Shown: piece after piece, positions 43,073-52,672 of the stretch | How positions within the stretch are numbered: position 1 is the first letter of the stretch | How the letters are laid out: each line of letters begins with the position of its first letter | NCBI GenBank assembly: GCA_035456405.1 | Contig: DATIDG010000070.1 | Span: 77,199 to 141,198, forward strand | DNA from: JAGVSZ01 sp035456405 | GTDB taxonomy: Bacteria > Pseudomonadota > Gammaproteobacteria > Burkholderiales > SG8-39 | Direction: 5' to 3' | DNA length: 64,000 nucleotides | Notes under the pieces: generated by a model | The model's input: only the letters and a program-made list of their open reading frames with translations | Told to the model about the DNA's origin: nothing | Database searches by the model: none | Position numbers and translations under genes: made by a program

Positions 43073-44470
43073 ATGGCAACCGCGAGCTACCGCAACGTCA
43101 CGTTCGAGGAAATCGAGGTCGGCAAGGGCGTCACCGTCACCCGCACGGTGACCAACACCGAGGTGGAGGCGCTCGCGCTGGTCTCCGGCGAGGTCGATCC
43201 CTATCACGTCGAGCCCGGCGCGTTCGGGCAGACCGGCGTCCCGGTCGCGCAGGGCGTCGGCGCGGAGGCGATCGTGTCCGGCCTCCTCAATCGCCGCATG
43301 CCCGGCCCCGGCACGCGCATCCTCAGCCAGGCGCTCGCCTTCGAGGGCGAGATCCGCGTCGGCGACGAGATCGTTGCGACGGTGACGCCGCGCGAAAAGC
43401 GCTCGGAAGGCCGCATCGTCGTCTTCGAGTGCACGGTCGCGGCGGGCGGTCGCCGGATCGCGAGCGGCACCGTCACCGTGGAGGCGCCGACGCGGCGCAT
43501 CGCCTACGACGAGATCGCCACGCCGCAGATGATCCTCCGGCACAACGACGCCTTCACCCGCCTGCTCAAGCGCTGCGAGGGCCTCGAGCCGGTGACCTGC
43601 GCAATCGTGCACCCCTGCGATCGCGATTCGCTGCTCGGTCCGCTCGAGGCGGCCAAGCGCAAGCTGATCGTGCCGATCCTGGTCGGCCCGGAGGCGAAGA
43701 TCCGGGCGGTCGCGGCCGCAGAGAAAGTCGATCTCGCGCCTTATCGGATGGTATCGACCGAGCACAGCCACGCCGCGGCCGCGCAGGCCGTCGCGATGGC
43801 GCGCGCGGGCGAGGTCGAGGCGCTGATGAAGGGGAGCCTCCACACCGACGAGCTGATGGCCGCGGTGGTGCCGTCGGCAACGGGCCTGCGCACCGCGCGG
43901 CGCATCAGCCACGCCTTCGTCCTCGACGTGCCGGCCTACCCGCGCCCGCTGATGGTGACCGATGCGGCGATCAACATCTTCCCCGACCTCGAGTGCAAGG
44001 CCGACATCGTTCAGAACGCAATCGAGCTCGCGCAGATTCTAGGGATCGAGCAGCCGAAGGTCGCGATCCTCTCGGCGGTCGAGACGATCAACCCGAAGAT
44101 CCAGTCCACCCTCGACGCGGCGGCGCTTTGCAAGATGGCCGACCGCGGGCAAATCACCGGCGGCATCCTCGACGGGCCGCTCGCCTTCGACAACGCGATC
44201 AGCGAGGAGGCGGCGAAGACGAAGAAGATCGTCTCGCCCGTGGCGGGGAAGGCGGACATCCTGCTCGTGCCGGATCTCGAAGCGGGCAACATGGTCGCCA
44301 AGCAGCTGCAGTACCTCGCCGGCGCCGACAGCGCGGGCATCGTGCTCGGCACGCGCGTGCCGATCGTGCTCACGAGCCGCGCGGACAACGTGCGCACGCG
44401 GCTCGCGTCGGCCGCGGTGATGGCGCTCGTCGCGCACGCGAAGCGGGCAAAGCTGGCGCCCAGGCAGTAG
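43073..44470 (+). CDS. Bifunctional MaoC-type enoyl-CoA hydratase / phosphate acyltransferase
   Basis: Fusion of 465 residues. The first 140 form a hot-dog MaoC domain with VSGEVDPYHVEPGAFG (about 43-58), which holds the hydratase Asp/His pair that makes (R)-3-hydroxyacyl-CoA. From about 150 on it is a Pta/Ptb phosphotransacylase (ILRHNDAFTRLL, then KGSLHTDELMAAV, and DGPLAFDNAIS near 360). It would exchange acyl-CoA and acyl phosphate. Start is four bases after the DUF3141 stop, and the kinase gene follows after seven bases. Confidence 0.92.
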   Translation: MATASYRNVTFEEIEVGKGVTVTRTVTNTEVEALALVSGEVDPYHVEPGAFGQTGVPVAQGVGAEAIVSGLLNRRMPGPGTRILSQALAFEGEIRVGDEIVATVTPREKRSEGRIVVFECTVAAGGRRIASGTVTVEAPTRRIAYDEIATPQMILRHNDAFTRLLKRCEGLEPVTCAIVHPCDRDSLLGPLEAAKRKLIVPILVGPEAKIRAVAAAEKVDLAPYRMVSTEHSHAAAAQAVAMARAGEVEALMKGSLHTDELMAAVVPSATGLRTARRISHAFVLDVPAYPRPLMVTDAAINIFPDLECKADIVQNAIELAQILGIEQPKVAILSAVETINPKIQSTLDAAALCKMADRGQITGGILDGPLAFDNAISEEAAKTKKIVSPVAGKADILLVPDLEAGNMVAKQLQYLAGADSAGIVLGTRVPIVLTSRADNVRTRLASAAVMALVAHAKRAKLAPRQ

Positions 44471-44477
44471 GTCGCAG

Positions 44478-45656
44478 ATGTCCGACGCGATCGTCGTCCT
44501 CAACGCCGGGTCGTCCAGCATCAAGTTCTCGCTGTTCCTGGCGCGCGACGGCGAGCTCGAGCTCGACGTCCGCGGCCAGATCGAGGGGATCTACACCGAG
44601 CCGCGCTTCGTGGCGAAAGCCCCCGACGGCGCGACGAAGAGCGAGAAGGCGTGGGCTGAGGGGAAGCTCGGCCACGACGCGGCGCTTCGGTACCTGATGG
44701 ATTTCCTGCGGCAGGAGCTCGCCGACGACCGGCTGGTCGGGGTCGGCCACCGCGTCGTGCACGGCGCGCTCGACTACCGCGAGCCTGTGCGCGTCGACGC
44801 CATCGTGCTCGCCGGGCTCGAGAAGCTCGTTCCCCTCGCGCCGCTGCACCAGCCGCACAATCTCGCGGCGATCCGGGCGCTGCTCGCGGCGGTGCCGGAT
44901 CTTCCGCAGATCGCCTGCTTCGACACCTCGTTCCATCGCACCAACCCCGACGTCGCCCAGCGCTTCGCGATACCGACGGAGCTGCACGACGCGGGCGTGC
45001 GGCGCTACGGCTTCCACGGGTTGTCCTACGAGTACATCGCCTCGGCGCTGCCGCAGTACGACGCGAAGGCCGCGGCGGGCAAGACCGTGGTCCTGCACCT
45101 CGGCAACGGCTCGAGCATGTGCGCGATCGACTCCGGGCGCAGCGTCGCGAGCACGATGGGGTTCACGGCGGTCGACGGCTTGCCGATGGGCACCCGCACC
45201 GGCGCGCTCGATCCGGGCGTGATCCTCTACCTGATGGACGAGCGCAAGATGGATGCGCGCGCCATCGAGAAGCTGATCTACAACCAGTCGGGGCTGCTCG
45301 GCGTCTCCGGCCTGTCGAGCGACATGCGCACGCTGCTTGCCTCCGACGATCCGCGCGCGCGACTCGCGATCGACCTCTATTGCTACCGCATCCGGCGCGA
45401 GATGGGCTCGCTCGCCGCAGCCCTCGGAGGCCTGGACGCGATCGTGTTCACCGCCGGCATCGGCGAGAACTCGCGCGAGATCCGCGAGCGGGTGTGCGGC
45501 GATGCCGCGTGGCTCGGCGTCGAGCTCGACGCCGTGGCGAACGCGAAGGGCGGCCCGCGCATTAGCGCCGCGGGGAGCCGCGTGTCAGCCTGGACGATTC
45601 CGACCAACGAGGAGCTGATGATCGCGCGGCACACGCGGCGCGTCATCAGCCACTGA
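44478..45656 (+). CDS. ackA: Acetate/propionate-family kinase
   Basis: ASKHA-fold kinase of 392 residues that interconverts acyl phosphate and carboxylate with ADP/ATP. The phosphate-binding LNAGSSSIKFSLF (about 7-19), VGHRVVHG, HLGNGSSMCAIDSGRS near 210 and FTAGIGENS near 325 are the family signatures. With the preceding phosphotransacylase it forms a Ptb/Buk- or Pta/AckA-like pair that gains ATP from acyl-CoA or activates acids. Whether acetate, propionate or a hydroxyacid is preferred cannot be read. Confidence 0.94.
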   Translation: MSDAIVVLNAGSSSIKFSLFLARDGELELDVRGQIEGIYTEPRFVAKAPDGATKSEKAWAEGKLGHDAALRYLMDFLRQELADDRLVGVGHRVVHGALDYREPVRVDAIVLAGLEKLVPLAPLHQPHNLAAIRALLAAVPDLPQIACFDTSFHRTNPDVAQRFAIPTELHDAGVRRYGFHGLSYEYIASALPQYDAKAAAGKTVVLHLGNGSSMCAIDSGRSVASTMGFTAVDGLPMGTRTGALDPGVILYLMDERKMDARAIEKLIYNQSGLLGVSGLSSDMRTLLASDDPRARLAIDLYCYRIRREMGSLAAALGGLDAIVFTAGIGENSREIRERVCGDAAWLGVELDAVANAKGGPRISAAGSRVSAWTIPTNEELMIARHTRRVISH

Positions 45657-45671
45657 GCCGGGCGCACGGCG

Positions 45672-45913
45672 ATGGCGGTGTTGGCGGGCAGGGCCGCGGT
45701 GGTCACCGGATCGACGAGCGGCATCGGGCTCGGCATCGCGCAGGCGCTCGCACCGGATGCCGCGAGGATGCGGCTGCTGGGCGAGAAGCAGCCCTCGCTC
45801 GAGTTCGCGACGCCGGAGCAGATCGGCGCCCTCGCTACATTCCTGTGCACGGACGGGGAGAGCAGATCCGCGGCGCGTCGCTGAGCGTCGACGGCGGATG
45901 GTTGGCGCAGTAA
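45672..45913 (+). pseudogene. 3-hydroxybutyrate dehydrogenase remnant (SDR), internally deleted and frameshifted
   Basis: The frame from ATG 45672 starts LAGRAAVVTGSTSGIGLGIA, the SDR nucleotide loop. It then jumps to LLGEKQPSLEFATPEQIGAL, which matches the region about 40 residues from the C-terminus of 3-hydroxybutyrate dehydrogenases. About 180 residues are missing. A second lesion near 45851-45865 moves the end into another frame, where QIRGASLSVDGGWLAQ and a stop at 45911-45913 complete the family C-terminus. The active-site tyrosine and lysine are lost. The frame as read stops earlier at 45884. Confidence 0.82.
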
Positions 45914-45937
45914 GCAAATCAGGAAAGGCGACAGGCT

Positions 45938-46714
45938 ATGGACATTCCCCGCCCGGTGCTGAAGGACAAGAAGGCGCTCGTGGTCGGCATCGCGAACGAG
46001 CACTCCATCGCGTACGGCTGCGCCGCGGCCTTCCGCGAGCTCGGCGCCGACATCGCGCTCACCTACCTCAACGAGAAGGCGAAGTCCTATGTCGCGCCAC
46101 TGGCGAAGAAGCTCGAGGCGCCGATCTTCATGCCGCTCGACGTGTCGCAGCCCGGCGAGCTGGAGGCGCTGTTCGAGCGGATCGCGCGCGACTGGGGGCG
46201 GCTCGACATCCTGGTGCACTCGATCGCCTGGGCGCCGAAGGACGACCTGCAGGGCGGCTTGCTGAACGTGTCGGCGGAGGGTTTCGCGAAAGCGATGGAC
46301 GTGTCGTGCCATTCGTTCGTCCGCATGGCGCGGCTCGCCGCGCCGCTGATGAAGGAAGGCGGCACGATGTTCGCGATGAGCTACCACGGCGCGCAGAAGG
46401 TGGTCGCGAACTACAACGTGATGGGGCCGATCAAGGCGGCGCTGGAGGCGGCATGCCGCTACCTCGCCTACGAGCTCGGGCCGCAGAAGATCCGCGTGCA
46501 CCCGATCTCGCCCGGGCCGCTCAAGACGCGCGCCGCTTCGGGGCTGAAGGACTTCGACATGATGCTGAACGACGCCATCCAGCGCGCGCCCGTGGGCGAA
46601 CTCGTCGACATCATGGACGTGGGCTTCGCCTGCGCGTATCTTGCGACGCCGTATGCGCGTCGCATCACCGGCCAGACCATCTACGTCGACGGTGGCGTGA
46701 ACATAATGGCGTGA
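45938..46714 (+). CDS. fabI: Enoyl-ACP reductase FabI
   Basis: NADH-dependent reductase of 258 residues that completes each fatty-acid elongation cycle. The divergent SDR loop VVGIANEHSIAYGCA (about 15-29), SIAWAPK near 95 and the catalytic tyrosine and lysine in YNVMGPIK (Y-x6-K) identify FabI. The C-terminus ends TIYVDGGVNIMA. AGGAAAGG precedes the ATG. The product can be triclosan-sensitive or not; no resistance marker is evident. It is the last of the cluster that starts with DUF3141. Confidence 0.93.
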   Translation: MDIPRPVLKDKKALVVGIANEHSIAYGCAAAFRELGADIALTYLNEKAKSYVAPLAKKLEAPIFMPLDVSQPGELEALFERIARDWGRLDILVHSIAWAPKDDLQGGLLNVSAEGFAKAMDVSCHSFVRMARLAAPLMKEGGTMFAMSYHGAQKVVANYNVMGPIKAALEAACRYLAYELGPQKIRVHPISPGPLKTRAASGLKDFDMMLNDAIQRAPVGELVDIMDVGFACAYLATPYARRITGQTIYVDGGVNIMA

Positions 46715-46736
46715 GGACGCCCGGAGGAATGCACCT

Positions 46737-47000
46737 ATGAGCGAAAGACTCTGGATCGGCAACGTGCCGCCGGAAGCTACCGACGAAGAGGTGGTCGCGC
46801 TCGCGAAGAAGTACTCGACGCTGGAAGGCAAGGTGGTCCAGCGCCTCGAGGGCGACGGATCCCGGCCCGTACGCGTGCTCGAGTTCGTCGGCGCGCCGCT
46901 CGGCGCGGTGGACACGCTGGCGTTGCGGCTCGCCGGGATGTACTGGAAGGAGCGACGGCTCCACGCATACCGGATCCAGCACGATCCGAGCAAGTCCTAG
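46737..47000 (+). CDS. Small RRM-type RNA-binding protein
   Basis: An 87-residue protein with an RRM-like pattern: the RNP2-like strand RLWIGNVPPEATDEEVVALA (about 4-23) followed by a helix, then VRVLEFVGA (about 45-53) at the RNP1 position, though RNP1 lacks the usual aromatic pair. It lies 22 bases after fabI. It could bind RNA; role unknown. Confidence 0.7.
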   Translation: MSERLWIGNVPPEATDEEVVALAKKYSTLEGKVVQRLEGDGSRPVRVLEFVGAPLGAVDTLALRLAGMYWKERRLHAYRIQHDPSKS

Positions 47001-47165
47001 CTCCGCCGGGCTGCGTTGCCGCGCCCGGGCAATCTAGGGCAGAATCCCCCGTCTGAAGACTTCGCGCGCTCGGCGCGAAGCGCTTCGAGGAGGCGGCGAT
47101 CCGCCGCGCGCGCGGCCGTCCTGCCTTCGCGTCCCGGCTGTCGACCCACGTCCTGGAGGAGTCAG

Positions 47166-48761
47166 ATGAGCAAGCCCATTCCCATCCGCATCCGTGCCGT
47201 GGCGCTTGCCGCGGCGCTCGCAGCAGGCGCGCTCGCAGCGGGCCCCGTGGTCGCGCAGCAGAAGGTGCTCCGGTTCATCCCCGAAGCCGACCTGCGTTCG
47301 ATCGACCCGATCTGGACCACCGCGTATATCACGCGCAACCACGGCTACATGGTATACGACACCCTGTTCGCCACCGACGCGAAGTTCCAGGTCCAGCCGC
47401 AGATGGTGGACAAGTGGGAGGTGAGCGCTGATAAGCTCACCTACACCTTCACGCTGCGCGACGGGCTGAAGTTCCACGACGGCCAGCCGGTGCGCTCGGC
47501 CGACTGCATCGCCTCGATCGAGCGCTGGGCCAAGCGCGACGTCCTCGGACAGAAGCTCGGCGAGATGACCGAGTCGTGGACGGCGGTGAACGACAAGACC
47601 TTCCGCCTCAAACTGAAGCAGCCGTTCGCGTACGTGCTCGAGGCGCTCGGCAAGCCGTCGTCCAACGTGCCGTTCATCATGCCGGAGCGTATCGCCAAGA
47701 CCGACGCGTTCCAGCAGATCCCCGAGCCGATCGGCTCCGGGCCGTTCCGCATGATCAAGGAGGAGTGGGTTCCCGGCAACAAGGTCGTGTACGCCAAGTT
47801 CACCGACTACGTCCCGCGCAAGGAGCCGCCGTCCTGGGCCGCCGGCGGCAAGGTGGTGAAGGTGGACCGCGTCGAGTGGCGCTACATCCCCGACTCGGCG
47901 ACCGCCGCCGCGGCGATCAACTCCGGCGAGGTCGATTGGTGGCAGCAGCTGCCGCCCGACCTGATCCCCGTGCTGTCGAAGAACAAGGACATCAAGATCG
48001 AGAACACCGACCCGCTCGGCTCGATGGGGATGATCCGTTTCAACCACCTGCAGCCGCCGTTCAACAACCCGAAGCTGCGCCAGGCGCTGCTGCATGTCGT
48101 GAACCAGCAGGACTACGCGATCGGCATCGCCGGCGACCCGAAGAACGGCAAGCCGTGCGCGTCGTACTTCACCTGCGGCACGCCGCTCGCGAACGACGCC
48201 GGCTCGGCGGTGCTCACCGGCAAGCGCGACATCGACAAGGCCAAGCAGCTGATCAAAGAGTCGGGCTACAAGGGCGAGAAGATCGTCGTGCTCGACGCGA
48301 CCGACCAGCCGATCGTGCACGCGCAGGCGCTGATCACGACCGAGATGCTGCGCACGCTCGGGTTGAACGTCGAGCTGCAGGCGGGCGACTGGGGCACGCT
48401 GATCACGCGCCGCTCGTCGAAGGAACCGGTCGAGAAGGGCGGCTGGTCGATCTTCCACACGTGGTGGGTCGGGCCCGACCAGGCGACGCCGGCGCTCAAC
48501 GCGGCGCTGCGCGGCGCCGGCGACAAGGCCTGGTTCGGCTGGCCGACCGACACGCGCATCGAGGAGCTGCGCGACCAGTGGTTCGCCGCGCCCGATGCGG
48601 CCGCGCAGAAGAAGGCGGCGGAGGCGATGCAGACCCGCGCTTGGGAAGTGGTGCCATACATCCCGACCGCGCAATTCATCATCCCCACCGCGTACCGCAC
48701 GAATCTCTCGGGCATCCTGGTCTCGCCCGTCAACTTCATGTGGAACGTGGAGAAGAAGTAG
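47166..48761 (+). CDS. Dipeptide-type ABC transporter substrate-binding protein
   Basis: Periplasmic binding protein of 531 residues (SBP family 5) with a signal peptide ending near residue 31 (GPVVAQQ). The opening VLRFIPEADLRSIDPIWTTA is typical of peptide/opine binding proteins and the DGLKFHDGQPV motif is near residue 105. GGAGGAGTCAG precedes ATG 47166. It is the first gene of a transporter and degradation operon, so its ligand is probably what the enzymes downstream break down. Confidence 0.92.
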   Translation: MSKPIPIRIRAVALAAALAAGALAAGPVVAQQKVLRFIPEADLRSIDPIWTTAYITRNHGYMVYDTLFATDAKFQVQPQMVDKWEVSADKLTYTFTLRDGLKFHDGQPVRSADCIASIERWAKRDVLGQKLGEMTESWTAVNDKTFRLKLKQPFAYVLEALGKPSSNVPFIMPERIAKTDAFQQIPEPIGSGPFRMIKEEWVPGNKVVYAKFTDYVPRKEPPSWAAGGKVVKVDRVEWRYIPDSATAAAAINSGEVDWWQQLPPDLIPVLSKNKDIKIENTDPLGSMGMIRFNHLQPPFNNPKLRQALLHVVNQQDYAIGIAGDPKNGKPCASYFTCGTPLANDAGSAVLTGKRDIDKAKQLIKESGYKGEKIVVLDATDQPIVHAQALITTEMLRTLGLNVELQAGDWGTLITRRSSKEPVEKGGWSIFHTWWVGPDQATPALNAALRGAGDKAWFGWPTDTRIEELRDQWFAAPDAAAQKKAAEAMQTRAWEVVPYIPTAQFIIPTAYRTNLSGILVSPVNFMWNVEKK

Positions 48762-48786
48762 CGCAGCATTTCGCGCGCTTCGGCGC

Positions 48787-49728
48787 GTGTTCGCCTATCT
48801 CGTCAAACGCCTGCTCGCGACCATCCCCGTCATGGGAGTGGTCGCGCTCTTCGTCTTCTCGCTGCTGTACATCAGCCCGGGCGACCCGGCCGCGGTGATC
48901 GCGGGCGACATCGCCACCGACGAGGACATCGCACGTATCCGCGCGAAGCTGGGGCTCGACGAGCCCTACTTCGTGCGCTTCGGCACGTGGCTGTGGGCAC
49001 TCGCGCACGGCGACCTCGGCGTGTCGATCTTCACCAACCTGCCGGTTGCGCAGCTCATCGGGCAGCGGCTCGAGCCGACCGCCGCGCTGACGCTCTGCAC
49101 GCTGATCGTTACAGTGCTGATCGCGGTGCCGATCGGCGTGATCGCCGCGTGGCGCGTCGGCACCTGGGTCGACCGCGCCGTGATGGGCTTCTCGGTGCTC
49201 GGCTTCTCGGTGCCGGTGTTCGTGTTCGCGTACTTGCTGATGCTCGTGTTCTCGATCGAGCTCGAATGGCTGCCGGTGCAGGGCTACGTGAGCATCACCG
49301 AGGGTTTCTGGCCGTTCCTGCGCCACATGATCCTGCCGAGCGTGGCGCTCGGCACGGTGTACATGGCGCTCGTCGCGCGCATCACGCGCGCATCGATGCT
49401 GGAGGTGCTCTCGCAGGACTACATCCGCACCGCGCAGGCGAAGGGCCTCGCGTCGCGCGACGTGCTGATGCGCCACGCACTCAAGAACGCGGCGGTGCCG
49501 ATCGTCACGGTGATCGGCATCGGCATCGCGCTGCTCATCTCCGGCGTGGTCGTCACCGAGACTGTGTTCGCGATTCCCGGCATCGGCCGGCTGACCGTCG
49601 ACGCGATCCTGCGACGCGACTACCCGATCATCCAGGCGGTGACGCTGCTCTTCTCGGCGGTGTACGTGCTCATCAACCTCGCGGTGGACCTGAGCTACAC
49701 GCTGCTCGACCCGCGGATCCGGTACTAG
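48787..49728 (+). CDS. Dipeptide-type ABC transporter permease 1 (DppB-like)
   Basis: Inner-membrane permease of 313 residues starting VFAYLVKRLLATIPVMGVVA from GTG 48787. The BPD_transp_1 EAA loop is RTAQAKGLASRDVLMRHALK (about 220-239) and the C-terminal ILRRDYPIIQAVTL segment is typical of DppB. No good ribosome site precedes the GTG, so the start is the least certain of the operon; it lies only 25 bases after the binding-protein stop. Confidence 0.9.
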   Translation: MFAYLVKRLLATIPVMGVVALFVFSLLYISPGDPAAVIAGDIATDEDIARIRAKLGLDEPYFVRFGTWLWALAHGDLGVSIFTNLPVAQLIGQRLEPTAALTLCTLIVTVLIAVPIGVIAAWRVGTWVDRAVMGFSVLGFSVPVFVFAYLLMLVFSIELEWLPVQGYVSITEGFWPFLRHMILPSVALGTVYMALVARITRASMLEVLSQDYIRTAQAKGLASRDVLMRHALKNAAVPIVTVIGIGIALLISGVVVTETVFAIPGIGRLTVDAILRRDYPIIQAVTLLFSAVYVLINLAVDLSYTLLDPRIRY

Positions 49729-49761
49729 GAAAGCCGAAATGCCGCTTTTCCGGTTGTCTGA

Positions 49762-50646
49762 ATGGCTGCGGTAGCACCAACGCTTCCCGCCGCGCGCTCG
49801 GTCTCGCCGACCTGGGCGCGGTTCAAGGACGCGCTGCGCCGCCATCCGACCGCGATCTTCGGCGCGGTGGTGCTCGTCGCGATGATCGCGGCCGCGATCT
49901 TCGCGCCGTGGCTCGGCACGGTCGACCCGCAGGCGCTGTCGCCGGTCAAGCGGCTGCGGCCGCCGCAGGCGGAGTACTGGTTTGGCACCGACATGCTCGG
50001 GCGCGACGTCTACAGCCGCGTCGTGTACGGCGCGCGCGTGTCGCTCACGGTCGGCCTCGCGGTCGCGATCTTCTCGACGCTCGCCGGCCTTGCGATCGGG
50101 CTGGTCACCGGGTTCATCCGCTGGGTCGACGCCATCGTGATGCGCGTGATGGACGGCCTGATGTCGATCCCGCCGGTGCTGCTCGCGATCGCGTTGATGG
50201 CGCTCACGAAGGCGAGCATCGAGAACGTGATCTTCGCGATCACGCTGTCGGAGGTGCCGCGCGTCACGCGCCTGGTGCGCAGCCTCGTGCTCACCCTGCG
50301 CGAGCAGCCGTTCGTCGAGGCGGCCACCGCCGCCGGCACCGGCACCGCGCGCACGCTGGTGCGCCACATCTTGCCGAACACCGTCGCGCCTCTGCTCGTG
50401 CAGGCGACCTACATCTGCGCCTCCGCGATGATCACCGAGGCGATCCTGTCGTTCATCGGCGCGGGCACCCCGCTCAACATCCCGAGCTGGGGCAACATCA
50501 TGGCCGAGGCGCGCAGCCTGTTCCAGCTCAAGCCCTACCTGATCCTCTTGCCGGGGGTGTTCCTGTCGCTCACCGTGCTCGCCGTGAACTTGCTCGGCGA
50601 CGGCCTGCGCGACGCTCTCGACCCGCGCCTCGCGCGGCGGATGTAG
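49762..50646 (+). CDS. Dipeptide-type ABC transporter permease 2 (DppC-like)
   Basis: Permease of 294 residues with an N-terminal OppC_N segment (about 18-70) including FGTDMLGRDVYSRVVYGAR (about 75-93). The EAA loop is EAATAAGTGTARTLVRHILP near 192-211 and a DppC-type C-terminus follows (LLGDGLRDALDPRLARRM). It is the second half of the heterodimeric channel. Confidence 0.93.
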   Translation: MAAVAPTLPAARSVSPTWARFKDALRRHPTAIFGAVVLVAMIAAAIFAPWLGTVDPQALSPVKRLRPPQAEYWFGTDMLGRDVYSRVVYGARVSLTVGLAVAIFSTLAGLAIGLVTGFIRWVDAIVMRVMDGLMSIPPVLLAIALMALTKASIENVIFAITLSEVPRVTRLVRSLVLTLREQPFVEAATAAGTGTARTLVRHILPNTVAPLLVQATYICASAMITEAILSFIGAGTPLNIPSWGNIMAEARSLFQLKPYLILLPGVFLSLTVLAVNLLGDGLRDALDPRLARRM

Positions 50647-50657
50647 TGCGTCCGACG

Positions 50658-51682
<1,025 letters not shown>

Positions 51683-51686
<4 letters not shown>

Positions 51687-52672
51687 GCACGCTGCTCCAG
51701 GTGCGCGACCTGCGCAAGCACTACCCGGTGCGGAAGGGCGTGTTCGGGCGCCTGGCCGGGCAGGTGCACGCCGTCGACGGCATCAGCTTCTCGATCGCCG
51801 ATGCCGAGACGCTCGGCCTCGTCGGCGAGTCGGGCTGCGGCAAGTCGACCGCCGCCAAGACGATCCTGCGGCTCATCGATCCTACCGCCGGCACGATCGA
51901 GTGGGAGGGGCAGCGGATCGACGCGCTCGGGCGCGCGGCGATGCGGCCGTTCCGCCGCGAGCTGCAGGCGGTCTTCCAGGACCCGTACTCGTCGCTCAAC
52001 CCGCGCCTGCGCGCCGCCGACATCGTCGCCGAGCCGCTGCGCAACTACGAGGGGCTCGGCGCGGCTGCGGTGCGCGAGAGGGTCGCGTGGCTCTTCGAGA
52101 AGGTGGGCCTGCGCCCGGACCAGATGGTCAAGTACCCGCACGAGTTCTCCGGCGGGCAGCGCCAGCGCCTCGGCATTGCGCGCGCGCTCGCGGTGCGGCC
52201 GAAGCTGATCGTCTGCGACGAGCCGGTCTCGGCGCTCGACGTCTCGGTGCAAGCGCAGGTGATCAACCTGCTCGAGGACCTGCAGGCGGAGTTCGGCGTG
52301 TCGTACCTCTTCGTCGCGCACGACCTGGCGGTCGTCGAGCACATCAGCCACCGCGTCGCCGTGATGTACCTCGGCAAGATCGTCGAGCTGACCGACAAGA
52401 AGGCGCTGTTCCGGGACCCGCAGCATCCCTACACCGAGGCGCTCCTTTCGGCGGTGCCGGTGCCCGACCCGCGGGCGAAGAGGAAGCGCATCATTCTCCA
52501 GGGCGACGTGCCCAGCCCGATCACGCCGCCGCCCGGCTGCCGCTTCCACACGCGCTGCCCGTACGCGGAGGAGCGCTGCCGGCGCGAGGAACCGCTGATG
52601 AAGGAAGTGAGTTCCGGCCACTTCGTGGCCTGCCACCTGCGTGACGTGCGGCGCGACGTCAAGCCGTCATGA
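51683..52672 (+). CDS. Dipeptide-type ABC transporter ATP-binding protein 2 (DppF-like)
   Basis: ATPase of 329 residues. Walker A GESGCGKST is near residue 52, the signature FSGGQRQRL near 158 and Walker B LIVCDEPVSALD near 177. The C-terminal PPGCRFHTRCPYAEERC repeats the Opp/Dpp cysteine pattern. Start ATGA overlaps the previous stop and its own stop overlaps the next start, so the ATPases and the catabolic enzymes are translated from one message. Confidence 0.94.

Noticed and set aside
45672..45884. A small independent SDR or nucleotide-binding protein of 70 residues
   Set aside because: It joins the N-terminus and C-terminal part of one dehydrogenase family and its true C-terminus continues in another frame; it is a remnant.
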